A stretch of DNA of 57,807 bases from Nitrospirota bacterium (GCA_016235245.1 JACRLO010000010.1:1-57807); one strand, 5' to 3'. Shown: positions 1-9,565, numbered from the stretch's first letter. Notes: a model not told the origin generated them from the letters alone. Made by a program: numbers and translations.

Positions 1-1
1 G

Positions 2-1114
2 ATCCTAAGGTGCTTTATCATGAACCAGCTTCTGGTGGGCAGCACCAAGCGCACGGCCTTTTCGGACGGCGCAGGGGGGTTCTATCCTCCCGGACTTCTG
101 GTGATCAGCCCTTCCATGAAATGCAACCTCAACTGCTTTGGCTGTTATGCAGGCATGTACAAAAAGGACGAGGACCTTCCCTATGAGGTTATCGACCGCG
201 TATTGACCGAGGCAAAGGCGATGGGCGTTTACTTTATCGTCGTCTCCGGCGGGGAGCCCTTCTTCAGAAAAGACCTTCTCGATCTCTTCGAAAAACATAA
301 TGATATGGCCTTCCATGTCTTTACCCACGGCGGACTGCTTGACGAGAAGCTTGTTGCAAGGCTTGCAAAGCTCGGCAATGTCCTGCCTGCCATCAGCGTT
401 GAGGGGTTTAAGGAAGAGACAGACAAACGCAGGGGAGAGGGCCACTATGAGCGGGTGCTGAAGGCGATGAAGCTCCTGAAGGAAGCAGGCGTGCTTTTTG
501 GATACTCGGCGACCATGACCCGCCAGAATGCTGATATCATGGTATCTGACAAGTTCGTGGACCACTGGATGGCCCAGGGCACGACGGTCGGCTGGTATTT
601 CCTGTACACGCCTGTCGGCCGTGAGCCGAACTGGGACCTTGTGCCGACGCCTGAACAGCGCGAGATGCTGAGGGCCCGTGTGGCCTATTTCCGGACCTGC
701 AAAGAGATGCTCTTCGGCGATTTCTGGAATGACGGGCCTGTTGTGGGCGGCTGTATTGCAGGAGGCAGGAAATACTTCCATATCAATTCAAAGGGGGATG
801 TTGAGCCCTGCGTCTTCTGCCATTTTGCTTCCCATAATATCAAGAATGTAAGTCTTCAGGAGGCGGTCACCTCTCCGCTCTTTAAGAAGATCCAATCATA
901 TCAGAAGACGCATGACAACAAACTGAGGCCCTGCATGATTATTGACCACCCCAATGTGTACCGCGATGTCTGCAGGATGCCGGGGGTCTATTTCACGCAT
1001 CAGGGAGCCGAGAACATTGTCGAAGGGTTCGCCGAAAAGATCGATGACTATTCAGTCAAATGGGGCAAGCTTGCCGACAAGGCGTGGGAAGAGAACTATC
1101 AGAAGAAGGAGTAA
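2..1114 (+). CDS. Radical SAM protein with C-terminal Cys cluster (5' end cut by window)
   Basis: Radical S-adenosylmethionine enzyme of unknown substrate. Counting from the ATG at 20, the [4Fe-4S] motif CNLNCFGC uses C35, C39 and C42, followed by an SGGEP motif about 40 residues later. The C-terminal part has further cysteines (GGCIAGG, EPCVFC, RPC, VCRMPG), suggesting a SPASM-like auxiliary cluster. Relatives that I know from memory carry about 100 extra N-terminal residues, and here the frame stays open to the window edge (codons 2-19 encode ILRCFI). I therefore treat the gene as 5' partial. AAGG at 7-10 could still serve the ATG at 20, so a short form is possible. It converges on the kinase at 1130, leaving 15 nt between the two stop codons. 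Confidence 0.8.
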   Translation: MLRCFIMNQLLVGSTKRTAFSDGAGGFYPPGLLVISPSMKCNLNCFGCYAGMYKKDEDLPYEVIDRVLTEAKAMGVYFIVVSGGEPFFRKDLLDLFEKHNDMAFHVFTHGGLLDEKLVARLAKLGNVLPAISVEGFKEETDKRRGEGHYERVLKAMKLLKEAGVLFGYSATMTRQNADIMVSDKFVDHWMAQGTTVGWYFLYTPVGREPNWDLVPTPEQREMLRARVAYFRTCKEMLFGDFWNDGPVVGGCIAGGRKYFHINSKGDVEPCVFCHFASHNIKNVSLQEAVTSPLFKKIQSYQKTHDNKLRPCMIIDHPNVYRDVCRMPGVYFTHQGAENIVEGFAEKIDDYSVKWGKLADKAWEENYQKKE

Positions 1115-1129
1115 TATTGGCTGCTGCTG

Positions 1130-3436
1130 TTATGCCAGGACCTTCTGCAGTGAACTGCTTATCTCCTGGAGGGAAAACGGTTTTTTCAGCACATCACTGA
1201 ATCCGTATTTTTTGTACTCTGCCATGACCGGGTCTGCTGAATAGCCGCTTGCAACAATTGCCCTGACCGTCGGATCAATCTTGCGGAGTTCCTGCAACGT
1301 ATCTCTGCCGCCCATACCTCCTGGTATCGTCAGGTCAAGAATGACTGCAGCAAACGGACGGTCAGATTTTGCCGCTTCCCGGTAGCATTCAACTGCCTCG
1401 GCCCCGTTTTTAACAAGTGTTATGTCATACCCGAGTTCGATCAGCATATTTTCGGTGACTTCCCTGACGATCTCTTCATCGTCCATAAGCAGGATGCTTC
1501 CTTTGCCTGTCCCTGGTGCGCCCTCATCAGCTTCGGGCATGACACTCTTTTCGGATGCCGGCAGATAGAGATAAAACGTTGTGCCTTCACCGGCAATAGA
1601 CTCGGCCGTAATCATGCCTCCATGCCTTTTGATTATAGAATAGGCCGTCGCAAGCCCGAGACCCGAGCCTTTGCCTCTTGTGGTGAAATAGGGATCAAAA
1701 ATTTTGTCTAAATGTTCAGGCGGAATGCCGATGCCCTCATCCTTTATCGATATCCTGATATACTTGCCATCCGGCAGTATGGTCGTGCCGGCAGATCTGC
1801 CGTCGAGAATAATATTTTCAGCCCTTGCCTCTATTTTGCCGCCCTCAGGCATGGCCCATTTTGCATTAATGATAAGGTTATGGATGACCTGGCTCAGTTG
1901 ACCTCTGTCGATATCAACCGGCCACAGACCGTCAGGGAAGAAGAAATTGCAGATGATGCTGGAGCCTGAGAGCGTAAACTTGGCCGAGTCCATTATCAGT
2001 CCGCTGATATAGGTGGTTTTCAGCAACGGTGCCCCGCCCTTGGAAAACGTAAGCAGCTGATAGGCCAGGTCCTTGGCACGAAATGCTGCCTTCTCAACGC
2101 CTGCAAGTCTCTCTGCGATCTTTTCCTTATCCTCTTTCTCGAGTTTTCTTTTTGCGAGGGTAATGTTGCCGAGTATGCCCACAAGGATATTATTGAAGTC
2201 ATGAGCAATGCCGCCGGCAAGCAACCCCAGAGACTCAATATTCCTCGCCTTCATCAGCTCATTCTCAATTTTCCGCTTCTCGGTGACGTCACGGAACGCC
2301 AGGACTGCGCCTATTATCCTTCCACTTTCGTCAATAATCGGAGCTCCGCTGTCAGCGATATCCCTTTCAGTTCCGTCTCTGCCTATCAGGATCGTGTGAT
2401 TGGCAAGCTCCACAATCCTGCCGGTACTCATGACCTTTTCGACAGGATTTTCGACTGTCTCCCGCGTCTTTTCGTTGACGATATGGAAAATTTCCTGCAC
2501 CGGTTTGCCGCCGGCCGCTTCCTGTTTCCAGCCGGTAAGGGTTTCTGCTACGATGTTTAACAGAACGACGTTGCCGTTGATGTCGGTGGTTATGACGCCG
2601 TCTCCTATTGAGCGGAGCGTTACCAGCAGCCGTTCTTTCTCCGAGAGGAGCTCATGTCGTGAATCCCGGAGCGCCCTTGTCATGATGTTGAACGAGGATG
2701 TAAGCTCGCCTATTTCATCGCTTGAGGTATGGGCCATTTCGATATCGAGATTTCCCCTGGTCAGTTCAGCAACATTCTCCTTCAGATCCAGGAGCGGCTG
2801 CGCTATCTTTTTCGAAAATACGTAGCCCTGGATCAGCGCTATGATAACGCCTCCGAGGATGATCGCAAGCCCATACATCTGGAAGTGGGAGGCTTTTTGT
2901 AGCGCAGTCCTGTGGGCATCTTCGCTCATTACCGCCTCAGCGATAGCAAGGTCAACGCCGTGTTGACGTATGTCAGAGGCGACCTCATTAAAGGTCCTTA
3001 TTTCTGTCTCGTGCCCTGCCGGAATAAAATGTCCGGACAGAGACATGTCCCGGTCATAAGCCTTCAGCAGAGATTCACCTGTTGACAGAAGTCTGGCTGA
3101 CTTTGCCTTGATCTTCTCGACGTATTCCCTTGCCTCCGGTACCTTAACCGCAATATCAAGAACCTTGATTTCCTGAACGAGTGAATTGTAACGGTCGAAG
3201 AATTTCTCCCGGTCCTCCTTATTTTGGAGGGTCAGAAAAAGGATAAGATGTCCTTCGGTTCTTTTTGCATAACTCGAGACCTCGGTTGCAGAAGTGATGA
3301 TGCTCCTGAAATGTTTCTCGGAGCTTTCGAAGGATGTTACGATATCGTTGCGCGAGAAATAGCCGAAAATTCCGATTGTAATGACCAGAACGATGATAAT
3401 GATATTTCCTGAGATCAGTCTGTGGCTTATCTTCAT
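1130..3436 (-). CDS. Hybrid sensor histidine kinase (HAMP-PAS-HisKA-HATPase-REC)
   Basis: Membrane sensor kinase of 768 residues. TM1 is at about 10-28, the periplasmic helical sensor at 30-185, TM2 at about 187-208, HAMP at 209-262 and PAS at 268-385. The phosphoacceptor is H412 in GGIAHDFNNI. The ATPase domain ends in a GSGLGLA G-box. A C-terminal receiver starts at SILLMDDEE and has its phospho-Asp in ILDLTIPGGMGG. The DFNN type of H-box is typical of hybrid kinases. Its receiver and that of the kinase at 48583 share the TIPGG/TIKGG-type motif and the SGYS/SGYA signature, so the two are probably paralogs. No cognate output regulator is adjacent. The ligand is unknown; the sensor region is mostly helical, like four-helix-bundle sensors. 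Confidence 0.9.
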   Translation of the reverse strand: MKISHRLISGNIIIIVLVITIGIFGYFSRNDIVTSFESSEKHFRSIITSATEVSSYAKRTEGHLILFLTLQNKEDREKFFDRYNSLVQEIKVLDIAVKVPEAREYVEKIKAKSARLLSTGESLLKAYDRDMSLSGHFIPAGHETEIRTFNEVASDIRQHGVDLAIAEAVMSEDAHRTALQKASHFQMYGLAIILGGVIIALIQGYVFSKKIAQPLLDLKENVAELTRGNLDIEMAHTSSDEIGELTSSFNIMTRALRDSRHELLSEKERLLVTLRSIGDGVITTDINGNVVLLNIVAETLTGWKQEAAGGKPVQEIFHIVNEKTRETVENPVEKVMSTGRIVELANHTILIGRDGTERDIADSGAPIIDESGRIIGAVLAFRDVTEKRKIENELMKARNIESLGLLAGGIAHDFNNILVGILGNITLAKRKLEKEDKEKIAERLAGVEKAAFRAKDLAYQLLTFSKGGAPLLKTTYISGLIMDSAKFTLSGSSIICNFFFPDGLWPVDIDRGQLSQVIHNLIINAKWAMPEGGKIEARAENIILDGRSAGTTILPDGKYIRISIKDEGIGIPPEHLDKIFDPYFTTRGKGSGLGLATAYSIIKRHGGMITAESIAGEGTTFYLYLPASEKSVMPEADEGAPGTGKGSILLMDDEEIVREVTENMLIELGYDITLVKNGAEAVECYREAAKSDRPFAAVILDLTIPGGMGGRDTLQELRKIDPTVRAIVASGYSADPVMAEYKKYGFSDVLKKPFSLQEISSSLQKVLA

Positions 3437-3585
3437 GTCTTTCTACTAAAATATCTTAATTGCTGCAGGTTTATCAATGAGGAGCATTGGTGAGATGCCG
3501 AAGGAGCGGTCTGCATGACAGGGAGAAGCCGGCCTTAATCAAAAGTAACTCTTTCTATCGTAAAAGAATTTTGATACTATCAATC

Positions 3586-4383
3586 ATGGTTTGGATCCGG
3601 CCCCTCTCTTTGTATCGGTACTGGTCATTGCGTCCGGCATGGTTTTTTGTATGCCTGATCGCCTGCTCCATAACCTCCTGCGCCCCAAAAGAGCTTGTTC
3701 GGCAGCCTGGGCTTGAGCCCTACTCAGGCCCGGTCACGGTCGAGGTCTTAACGCATTCCATCGGGTTCAGGGACACGAAGACTATCAAGGCGCTGACTGA
3801 CGTCAGGATATTCAAAGACGGGGAGCCTGCAGGCAGTTTCAGCGGCATTTTCGGCTATCAGGCCCCTGATCTTCTCAAGACCGGCTTCTTCGGTCCTTTT
3901 GGCATCACCGTAATGGAGTTTCTGATCGCCCATGATATGGTCCAGGTCTACGTGCCGCCCAAAAATATCCTCTATGAGATGAGGTCTCCCGAGCTATCGT
4001 TTTCCTCCTTGATGAACGGGAAGTTCCGTTATGTCATGCAGGAGGAAGGGGACTCCTATGTCCTGCTTGCCTACGATTCTGCTTCGGACGCAGCAGCACC
4101 GACCATGAAATATCTCTTCGACAAGACTTATCTTCTGAACCGGCGGATTATTATCTATCGGGAAGGGGAGGCGGTCATAACGATCGATTTTGACGGTTTT
4201 AACGGAAAGGTACCGGAAAAGACAAAACTTTCATTCGGCAGGGGGACCGAGATGCATATCACACTCCGGGAGCCGGAATATGATACGGATATCCCTTCCG
4301 GCTATTTTAAGGAGATCGAACATACGGATAAGCAGGTGCTGCCTTTTCAGGATCTCCTCAAACGTTTTGATCCCAGGCGGTAG
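3586..4383 (+). CDS. Outer-membrane-type lipoprotein, LolA/LolB-like
   Basis: Predicted lipoprotein of about 265 residues. I chose the ATG at 3586 because it puts a signal peptide at the N terminus: a basic start, a hydrophobic AWFFVCLIAC stretch and the lipobox ITSC followed by APKE. The open frame continues 33 codons upstream to 3487, but that stretch is not signal-like. The mature part is a beta-rich domain with alternating short strands (for example KTGFFGPFGITVMEF and RFVMQ-like segments), reminiscent of the LolA/LolB lipoprotein-binding fold. That assignment is a fold impression, not a motif match. It diverges from the kinase at 3436. Its 3' end overlaps the convergent radical-SAM gene by 37 nt. 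Confidence 0.6.
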   Translation: MVWIRPLSLYRYWSLRPAWFFVCLIACSITSCAPKELVRQPGLEPYSGPVTVEVLTHSIGFRDTKTIKALTDVRIFKDGEPAGSFSGIFGYQAPDLLKTGFFGPFGITVMEFLIAHDMVQVYVPPKNILYEMRSPELSFSSLMNGKFRYVMQEEGDSYVLLAYDSASDAAAPTMKYLFDKTYLLNRRIIIYREGEAVITIDFDGFNGKVPEKTKLSFGRGTEMHITLREPEYDTDIPSGYFKEIEHTDKQVLPFQDLLKRFDPRR

Positions 4384-5633
4384 CTGATGTTCATCGCAAA
4401 ATAGGGCAGGATGTTCTGTATCTTTGCGGGCATTCTCTTGAGAATAGAACCGAGCGAATAGGTCTTCAGATATGCCTCAAGAGTCTTTTGATGCAGTTCC
4501 TCTGCGGGGATATTTTTTGGCTTATACACGATATGATACCGGTCGTATTTTTCCCAGTTGTGGTGCAGGATCCTTCCCTGCTTTGACATCTCTTCAAAAA
4601 GTTTCGTGCCGGGGAAGGGGGTGAGTTTGCAATAGTTGGCGACCTCAAGCCTGTTGTTCATCACGAAATCGACCGTGCTGTCGAAAATGTCCGGGGTGTC
4701 ATGGTCAAAGCCGAAGATGAATGAGCCATGCACGCCGATGCCTGCTGACCTGATCTCACTTACATGCTCGGCATACTGTTCTGCCTTCCTCAGTTTTTTC
4801 ATGTCCGCCGAATTGTTGGCATTTACGCTTTCAAATCCGATCAGCAGGCCGGCACAGCCGCTCTCTGCTGCAAGCCGCAACAGTTCATTGTCCCTTGCTA
4901 TGTCTATGGATGACTGAGCGACCCATCGCTGCTTCAGGGGTTTCAATGCCCTGAAGAGTTCTTTGGCATAGGTGCTGTTGCCGGCAATGTTGTCATCAAT
5001 GAAGACGGCAAGGCGTCCGTTGTACCCCTTCAGCTCGGAGATAATGTTTCCAATCGGCCGGCAGCGCTGCTTTGTACCGAAAAACTGGGTTGACGAACAG
5101 AAGGAGCAGCCGTAAGGGCAGCCGCGTGATGTCTGAAACGTGCGCGGCACATAGTAGCGTTTTTGATGAATCATCTCCCACTTGCCGGAAGGAATGCTCT
5201 CTGCGGCCGGATAGCCTGCAGCGCGGTAGATCGGCAGCAGACTGCCCGAAAGAAAATCATCGAGGATAATTTGCCACATCTCCTCTGCCTCGCCGACAAG
5301 AAGGGCGTCGGCCTGCCGGAGCACTTCATCCGGCATGACTGACGGATGGATACCGCCCATGATGATCCGGGAACCCTTTTCCCTGAATTTCTTTGCGACC
5401 TCATAGGCGCGGGGCGCATTCGTAGAATTCGTCGAGATTGCAACAAGGTCTGCAGGATAGGAAAAATCAATGTCATCAACAAGTTCGTCCGTGACTTTGA
5501 CCTCGAACCTCTCCGGTGTCAGTGCTGCGAGTATGGCAAGGGACATCTGGGGCAGCACAAAGGTTGCTCTCCGCTTTCTCCAGATGTCCTCATTCCTGCA
5601 GGGAGATATGAGGTAGATTCGTTTGTACACCAT
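4347..5633 (-). CDS. B12-binding-domain radical SAM protein
   Basis: Protein of 428 residues with an N-terminal cobalamin-binding-like Rossmann domain (about 1-140, with GGIHPSVMPDEVL) and a radical SAM core. The cluster motif GCPYGCSFC uses C172, C176 and C179. The downstream part FIDDNIAG...GLLIGFESVN...GVHGSFIFGFDHDTPDIF...CKLTPFPGT is typical of the large class of B12-dependent radical-SAM methyltransferases and related enzymes such as those acting on hopanoids, bacteriochlorophyll or antibiotics. The substrate cannot be told from sequence. The last 12 codons overlap the 3' end of the convergent lipoprotein gene. It stands alone, divergent from the TauE/SafE gene at 5703. Confidence 0.85.
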   Translation of the reverse strand: MVYKRIYLISPCRNEDIWRKRRATFVLPQMSLAILAALTPERFEVKVTDELVDDIDFSYPADLVAISTNSTNAPRAYEVAKKFREKGSRIIMGGIHPSVMPDEVLRQADALLVGEAEEMWQIILDDFLSGSLLPIYRAAGYPAAESIPSGKWEMIHQKRYYVPRTFQTSRGCPYGCSFCSSTQFFGTKQRCRPIGNIISELKGYNGRLAVFIDDNIAGNSTYAKELFRALKPLKQRWVAQSSIDIARDNELLRLAAESGCAGLLIGFESVNANNSADMKKLRKAEQYAEHVSEIRSAGIGVHGSFIFGFDHDTPDIFDSTVDFVMNNRLEVANYCKLTPFPGTKLFEEMSKQGRILHHNWEKYDRYHIVYKPKNIPAEELHQKTLEAYLKTYSLGSILKRMPAKIQNILPYFAMNISYRLGSKRLRRS

Positions 5634-5702
5634 GACGAATCATATCATAAGGCTGCCGATCGGATAAAACGGCAGAGCTATTTTGTTATAATCTCAGGCA
5701 GC

Positions 5703-6458
5703 ATGATGAATTTTTTTATCGGTCTCATCGCAGGGCTGTTCGGCGGGCTGGTGGGCCTTGGCGGAGGCGTGATCATGATCCCTCTCATGGTCGGCATCAG
5801 GAAGCTCACCCAGCACAAGGCGCACGGCACCAGTCTGGTGGCACTGGTCTTCACCGGCATAGCAGGCGCCATAACCTACTTTATGAAGGGTTCTGTCGAC
5901 ATGGCTGCCGCTGCACTCCTTGCCGTTACGGCGGTTTTCACGGCGCGGGCCGGCGCTCAGTATGCACATGCGCTGCCTGAATGGAAACTGAAGCGCTCCT
6001 TCGGCGCATTTCTGATCTTCGTCTCTCTGCTTCTGCTCATTAAGCCGTATCTGCCCGGCCTTGTGCTTTCGACTGCCGGCTGGTACAAGGCCGCAATACT
6101 TCTTCTGACCGGCGTCTTTACCGGCTTCTTATCAGGTATGATGGGGGTCGGCGGCGGCACGATCATGGTGCCTGCAATGGTCCTGCTTGCAGGCATGGGG
6201 CAGCATGTCAGCCAGGGCACATCGCTTCTTGCCATGGTGCCGGCCGGCGCTGCAGGCGCATACACACACGGGAAGCTTGGGAATGTTCAGGGGTCGCTGC
6301 TTGCAGGTCTCATCCCCGGGATTCTTCTCGGCACGTACCTCGGCGGGACCCTTGCGCATGGACTGCCTGAGGCAGCCCTGCGGATTATTTTTGCTGCGGT
6401 CCTGATCTGGACGGGGGTCCGTTATCTCAGGGCAAAGGCTCCTGCAGAGAAAAAATAA
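5703..6458 (+). CDS. TauE/SafE family sulfite exporter-like permease
   Basis: Integral membrane protein of 251 residues in the TauE/SafE (DUF81) family, which exports or imports small sulfur anions and related organic acids. It shows the family duplication: an N-terminal GLIAGLFGGLVGLGGGVIMIPL and a C-terminal GFLSGMMGVGGGTIMVPAMV repeat, each opening one half of about four transmembrane helices. The frame is open much further upstream, but MMNFF at 5703/5706 matches the normal family start, and the upstream codons overlap the divergent radical-SAM gene. No strong ribosome site is visible before the ATG pair. The substrate is not predictable here. Confidence 0.88.
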   Translation: MMNFFIGLIAGLFGGLVGLGGGVIMIPLMVGIRKLTQHKAHGTSLVALVFTGIAGAITYFMKGSVDMAAAALLAVTAVFTARAGAQYAHALPEWKLKRSFGAFLIFVSLLLLIKPYLPGLVLSTAGWYKAAILLLTGVFTGFLSGMMGVGGGTIMVPAMVLLAGMGQHVSQGTSLLAMVPAGAAGAYTHGKLGNVQGSLLAGLIPGILLGTYLGGTLAHGLPEAALRIIFAAVLIWTGVRYLRAKAPAEKK

Positions 6459-6492
6459 TTGAGCGTTTTCATAATTCATGGGAGAATACAGC

Positions 6493-7236
6493 ATGACACC
6501 ATTTGACAAAAAGAGACGGCACAGGCGCTTCAGCGTAGATTTTATGGATATAAAGGGCAACGCTGTTTTTGTCAGCGAAGTCGTTATCAATGATATCAGT
6601 ATCACCGGTGTTTCACTGATCACGGACCGAAAGCTGGAGATGGGAGTGGAATATTCTCTGAGGATCCTGGACAACGGACTGGACCTGCTAATCCGGGGGA
6701 CCGTTATCTGGTGCACGGAGAATGAATCGGCAGGGACGCAGGGTGAGCACAGCCATCTGAAATTTGCTGCGGGCCTGCGATTCGACGATCTTCAGCAGGA
6801 GACTGTGGTAAGTCTGATCACCTTTATCGAGGCCCATCTCCTTGATAAGCATACGCATATTAAAGTGCATGAGATGAGCGGCTGCAGATGCAATATCAGG
6901 TTCCATGTGGATGCAAAGGAAACGGCTGTGCTGAATGTTGCCGAGACATACCGGGTAAAAAAACTGAGCCTTGGCGGCCTGCTTATCGAAAGCAGCCACG
7001 GCCTCGAGACTGACACGCGGATCTATATGGGGATAACTCTTCCTGAAGACATGCAGCTTTCGTTTACCGGAAGGGTTGCCTCCTGTATCGTATCTCCTGA
7101 TACTGCTTCCTGCTTTGAGGTCGGCATTGAAATTCTCGACATGCCTGAGCCGGACAGACAGAAACTGAAGGAGTTTATCCGGCGGCTTTATCTTGACGAT
7201 GCCGGCTTTTCGGTCGATGACATACGCCCGGCCTGA
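6493..7236 (+). CDS. PilZ domain protein with second degenerate PilZ-like half
   Basis: Cytoplasmic protein of about 247 residues. The first half has the c-di-GMP-binding PilZ signature: RRHRRF (RxxxR) followed by NDISITGVSL (D/NxSxxG). The second half (from about residue 130) repeats the fold with IRFHVD and KLSLGGLLIESS, but the arginine motif is degraded, so probably only the first domain binds c-di-GMP. The ATG at 6493 is preferred over the ATG at 6478 because GGAG at 6481-6484 sits 8 nt upstream of it. It begins a co-oriented run (PilZ, YwbE, DUF2157, GDYXXLXY, S4) with short gaps. The effector target is unknown. Confidence 0.82.
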   Translation: MTPFDKKRRHRRFSVDFMDIKGNAVFVSEVVINDISITGVSLITDRKLEMGVEYSLRILDNGLDLLIRGTVIWCTENESAGTQGEHSHLKFAAGLRFDDLQQETVVSLITFIEAHLLDKHTHIKVHEMSGCRCNIRFHVDAKETAVLNVAETYRVKKLSLGGLLIESSHGLETDTRIYMGITLPEDMQLSFTGRVASCIVSPDTASCFEVGIEILDMPEPDRQKLKEFIRRLYLDDAGFSVDDIRPA

Positions 7237-7255
7237 TACATAACAGGAGAAGATA

Positions 7256-7450
7256 ATGGACGGGACTAGACGCGATACGATTAAAACAGGGCTAAACGTT
7301 GCAATTGTCTTAAAGAAGGACCAGCGCACCGGGTCGCTTACCAGAGGGGTCGTCAAGGATATCCTGACGAAATCACCGACCCATCCGCATGGGATAAAGG
7401 TCCGTCTCGAAAGCGGTGACGTGGGGCGGGTTAAGGAGATACTGGGGTGA
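7256..7450 (+). CDS. YwbE family protein (DUF2196)
   Basis: Small protein of 64 residues that matches the YwbE/DUF2196 family over its full length. The hallmarks are the central KKDQRTGSLTRGVVKDILT and the segment THPHGIKVRL followed by GDVGRVKEIL. The fold is probably a small beta barrel, and the function is unknown throughout the family. The ribosome site AGGAGA ends 6 nt before the ATG. It lies 19 nt after the PilZ gene and is probably co-transcribed with it. Confidence 0.85.
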   Translation: MDGTRRDTIKTGLNVAIVLKKDQRTGSLTRGVVKDILTKSPTHPHGIKVRLESGDVGRVKEILG

Positions 7451-7486
7451 TCATGCGTTTTGCAGAGGTTATGTGAGGGACAGACA

Positions 7487-8761
7487 ATGAACGATAGCGA
7501 AGATCCTGGCTGGTTCCTCGGGAAGTTGCGGGCTGAAATGGGCTCATGGGTCGAGAAGGGTTTCATCAGCCAGGAGCAGAGGGACAGAATCCTTTTCCAC
7601 TACCGTGCGGTTTCAGAAGTCCAGACCAGGGCGGGGTCAGGCAGACTGATAACCGTTGTCTCTGTCCTGGGTTCTGTTCTGGTCGGTCTCGGCATTATTC
7701 TTTTTGTTGCCTCAAACTGGCATGCCATTCCGAAGGCCGGCAAGCTTGCCCTTCTGTTTACCACCATGATTGGGATGTACAGCGCCGGGTATTACATGAG
7801 GTATACGAGGCAGAATTATGTAAAGGTCGGAGCATCTCTCATATTCCTCGGCACCATGGCGTTCGGCGCCAATATCTACCTGATAGCGCAGATCTATAAT
7901 ATAAGCGTCCATTATCCTAACGGTGAACTTCTCTGGGTGCTCGGCACGCTTCCGCTTGCCTATGTCCTGAGGCTCAGGACGATCCTGACCCTGGCGCTTC
8001 TCAACCTTCTCATCTGGCTCGGCATGGAAGCGAGTTTTTGGCTGCGGGAGCCCCATTACTATTCTTCAGTCGCAGCATTTATACCCCTTTATCTGGCAGC
8101 GGGTCTCACACTGACTGCGGTGGGGCTTGCGCATAGGGGTTCAGAGCGTTTTTCCTATTATCATGGCCCCTATCTCTGGCTTGGCACGTTTGTGACCATG
8201 TTCTCATGGTATATCTTCACCTTTGGCGACATGTTCAGGTCTGATTTCAGCGCTCCTTCGCTCGTGATGTTCTACGCAGGCATGCTCGTCATTTTTGCAG
8301 GCTCCCTTGCAGTCGCTTTCCTGTTAGACCGGCAGGAGAAGACAAAGTGGTTTACGGCTGAGGCTGCATCACTGATGTTCCTTGCGGCAGTGATACTGTT
8401 TCTGCTCGTAAATAATCCTGCGATTGATGAGTCTGTCCAGGGTGCGGCCAGACATTATGGCTCGGCCGTAAAGAGTGGTGTTGTCACTGTCCTCTCCCTG
8501 TCGTCCAACCTTCTGTTTGCTGCTGCGATCATCGGTATGATCGTGCTGGGGTTTGCCAGAAAGGCGGCCTTTTACGTCAATGTCGGCCTGTTCTTTTTTG
8601 TTCTGGATGTTATTGCGCGGTATTTTGATTTTTTCTGGAAGATGCTGCCGCGGTCACTCTTTTTTGTCGTTGGCGGTCTCCTGCTTATTTTCGGCAGTCT
8701 GTTCCTTGAGCGAAAGCGCAAGCGTGTGCTTGCGTCATTCAGCATGAAGGATGATCTGTGA
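7487..8761 (+). CDS. DUF2157 multi-spanning membrane protein
   Basis: Membrane protein of 424 residues. A soluble N-terminal segment (about 1-60, WVEKGFISQEQRDRI...) is the DUF2157 hallmark and is followed by roughly ten transmembrane helices starting at LITVVSVLGSVLVGLGIILFVASNWHAIP. The ATG at 7487 was chosen for the GAGGGA ribosome site ending 6 nt upstream; the frame is open 9 codons further. Its stop codon overlaps the start of the next gene (TGATG at 8759-8763), so the two are translationally coupled. The DUF2157 plus GDYXXLXY pairing is a recurrent arrangement in bacteria. The function of the pair is not established. Confidence 0.85.
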   Translation: MNDSEDPGWFLGKLRAEMGSWVEKGFISQEQRDRILFHYRAVSEVQTRAGSGRLITVVSVLGSVLVGLGIILFVASNWHAIPKAGKLALLFTTMIGMYSAGYYMRYTRQNYVKVGASLIFLGTMAFGANIYLIAQIYNISVHYPNGELLWVLGTLPLAYVLRLRTILTLALLNLLIWLGMEASFWLREPHYYSSVAAFIPLYLAAGLTLTAVGLAHRGSERFSYYHGPYLWLGTFVTMFSWYIFTFGDMFRSDFSAPSLVMFYAGMLVIFAGSLAVAFLLDRQEKTKWFTAEAASLMFLAAVILFLLVNNPAIDESVQGAARHYGSAVKSGVVTVLSLSSNLLFAAAIIGMIVLGFARKAAFYVNVGLFFFVLDVIARYFDFFWKMLPRSLFFVVGGLLLIFGSLFLERKRKRVLASFSMKDDL

Positions 8762-9540
8762 TGGCAAAGAAATTCATCGCGATTGTGCTTATGCAGGCTG
8801 TCCTCCTCGTCGGGATCATTGCTTACCGTCAGTATTGGGTGGGCACCGGAGAAAAAGTTATGCTTAAGACAGTCCCGGTCGATCCATGGAATATGTTTCG
8901 CGGCGATTATATGACCCTGACCTATGACATTTCGCGGATCAACCTCACCAAACTTGGTATCCGGGATGCATATAAACGGAACGACAGGTTTTTTGCCCTT
9001 CTGCAGAAGCAGCCGGATAATACCTTCGAATATTCCGGCATATCTCATCAGAGACCGGAAAACGGGACCTTTATTCAGGGAAGGGTGACGAATGTTTTTG
9101 ATGAGTCACGCTGGATGGTGAAGGCCGCAGGAGACGCCGGAGAGACTAAACAGTTCGAACTGAGATGGTTCTCCGGAGTCAATATTGGTGACAGGGTGCT
9201 TTTCTGCACTCACCGGTGGGGGCAGGTCGATTTTCAGCGCTTCACCGAAAAATATACTCCTCAATGCAGCAGGGAAGATGAGTCGTTCTCCGGTGCATTG
9301 GTGGAATCTCAGGAAATAAAAGAGAAGATCCTCAGCGCTGAATACGGCATTGAGAGTTACTTTGTCGAGGAGGGAAAGGGCAGCATTGATGCGCTTGCAA
9401 AGCAGCAGAATACTCAACCCTCTCAGCAGCCTCAGCCGTTGGTTAGAGGCCAAAGCAGACTTCATGTGGAGGCTGCCCTGCGCAGGGACGGCAAGGCGCT
9501 CATTTCGCGGATCTTCATCGATAACAGGGAGGTAAAGTAG
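8761..9540 (+). CDS. GDYXXLXY domain protein, membrane anchored
   Basis: Protein of 259 residues with one N-terminal membrane anchor (about 4-21) and the family-defining sequence RGDYMTLTYDIS at about residues 47-58. The C-terminal region (about 150-259) is longer than the short family members that I recall and holds a low-complexity QQNTQPSQQPQP linker. ATG 8761 is used rather than GTG 8758; AAGGA at 8747-8751 serves either. It is coupled to the DUF2157 gene by a one-base stop/start overlap, which supports the idea that both products work together at the membrane. Confidence 0.82.
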   Translation: MAKKFIAIVLMQAVLLVGIIAYRQYWVGTGEKVMLKTVPVDPWNMFRGDYMTLTYDISRINLTKLGIRDAYKRNDRFFALLQKQPDNTFEYSGISHQRPENGTFIQGRVTNVFDESRWMVKAAGDAGETKQFELRWFSGVNIGDRVLFCTHRWGQVDFQRFTEKYTPQCSREDESFSGALVESQEIKEKILSAEYGIESYFVEEGKGSIDALAKQQNTQPSQQPQPLVRGQSRLHVEAALRRDGKALISRIFIDNREVK

Positions 9541-9565
9541 GAGCCGGGAGGTTCTGAAGTGATCT

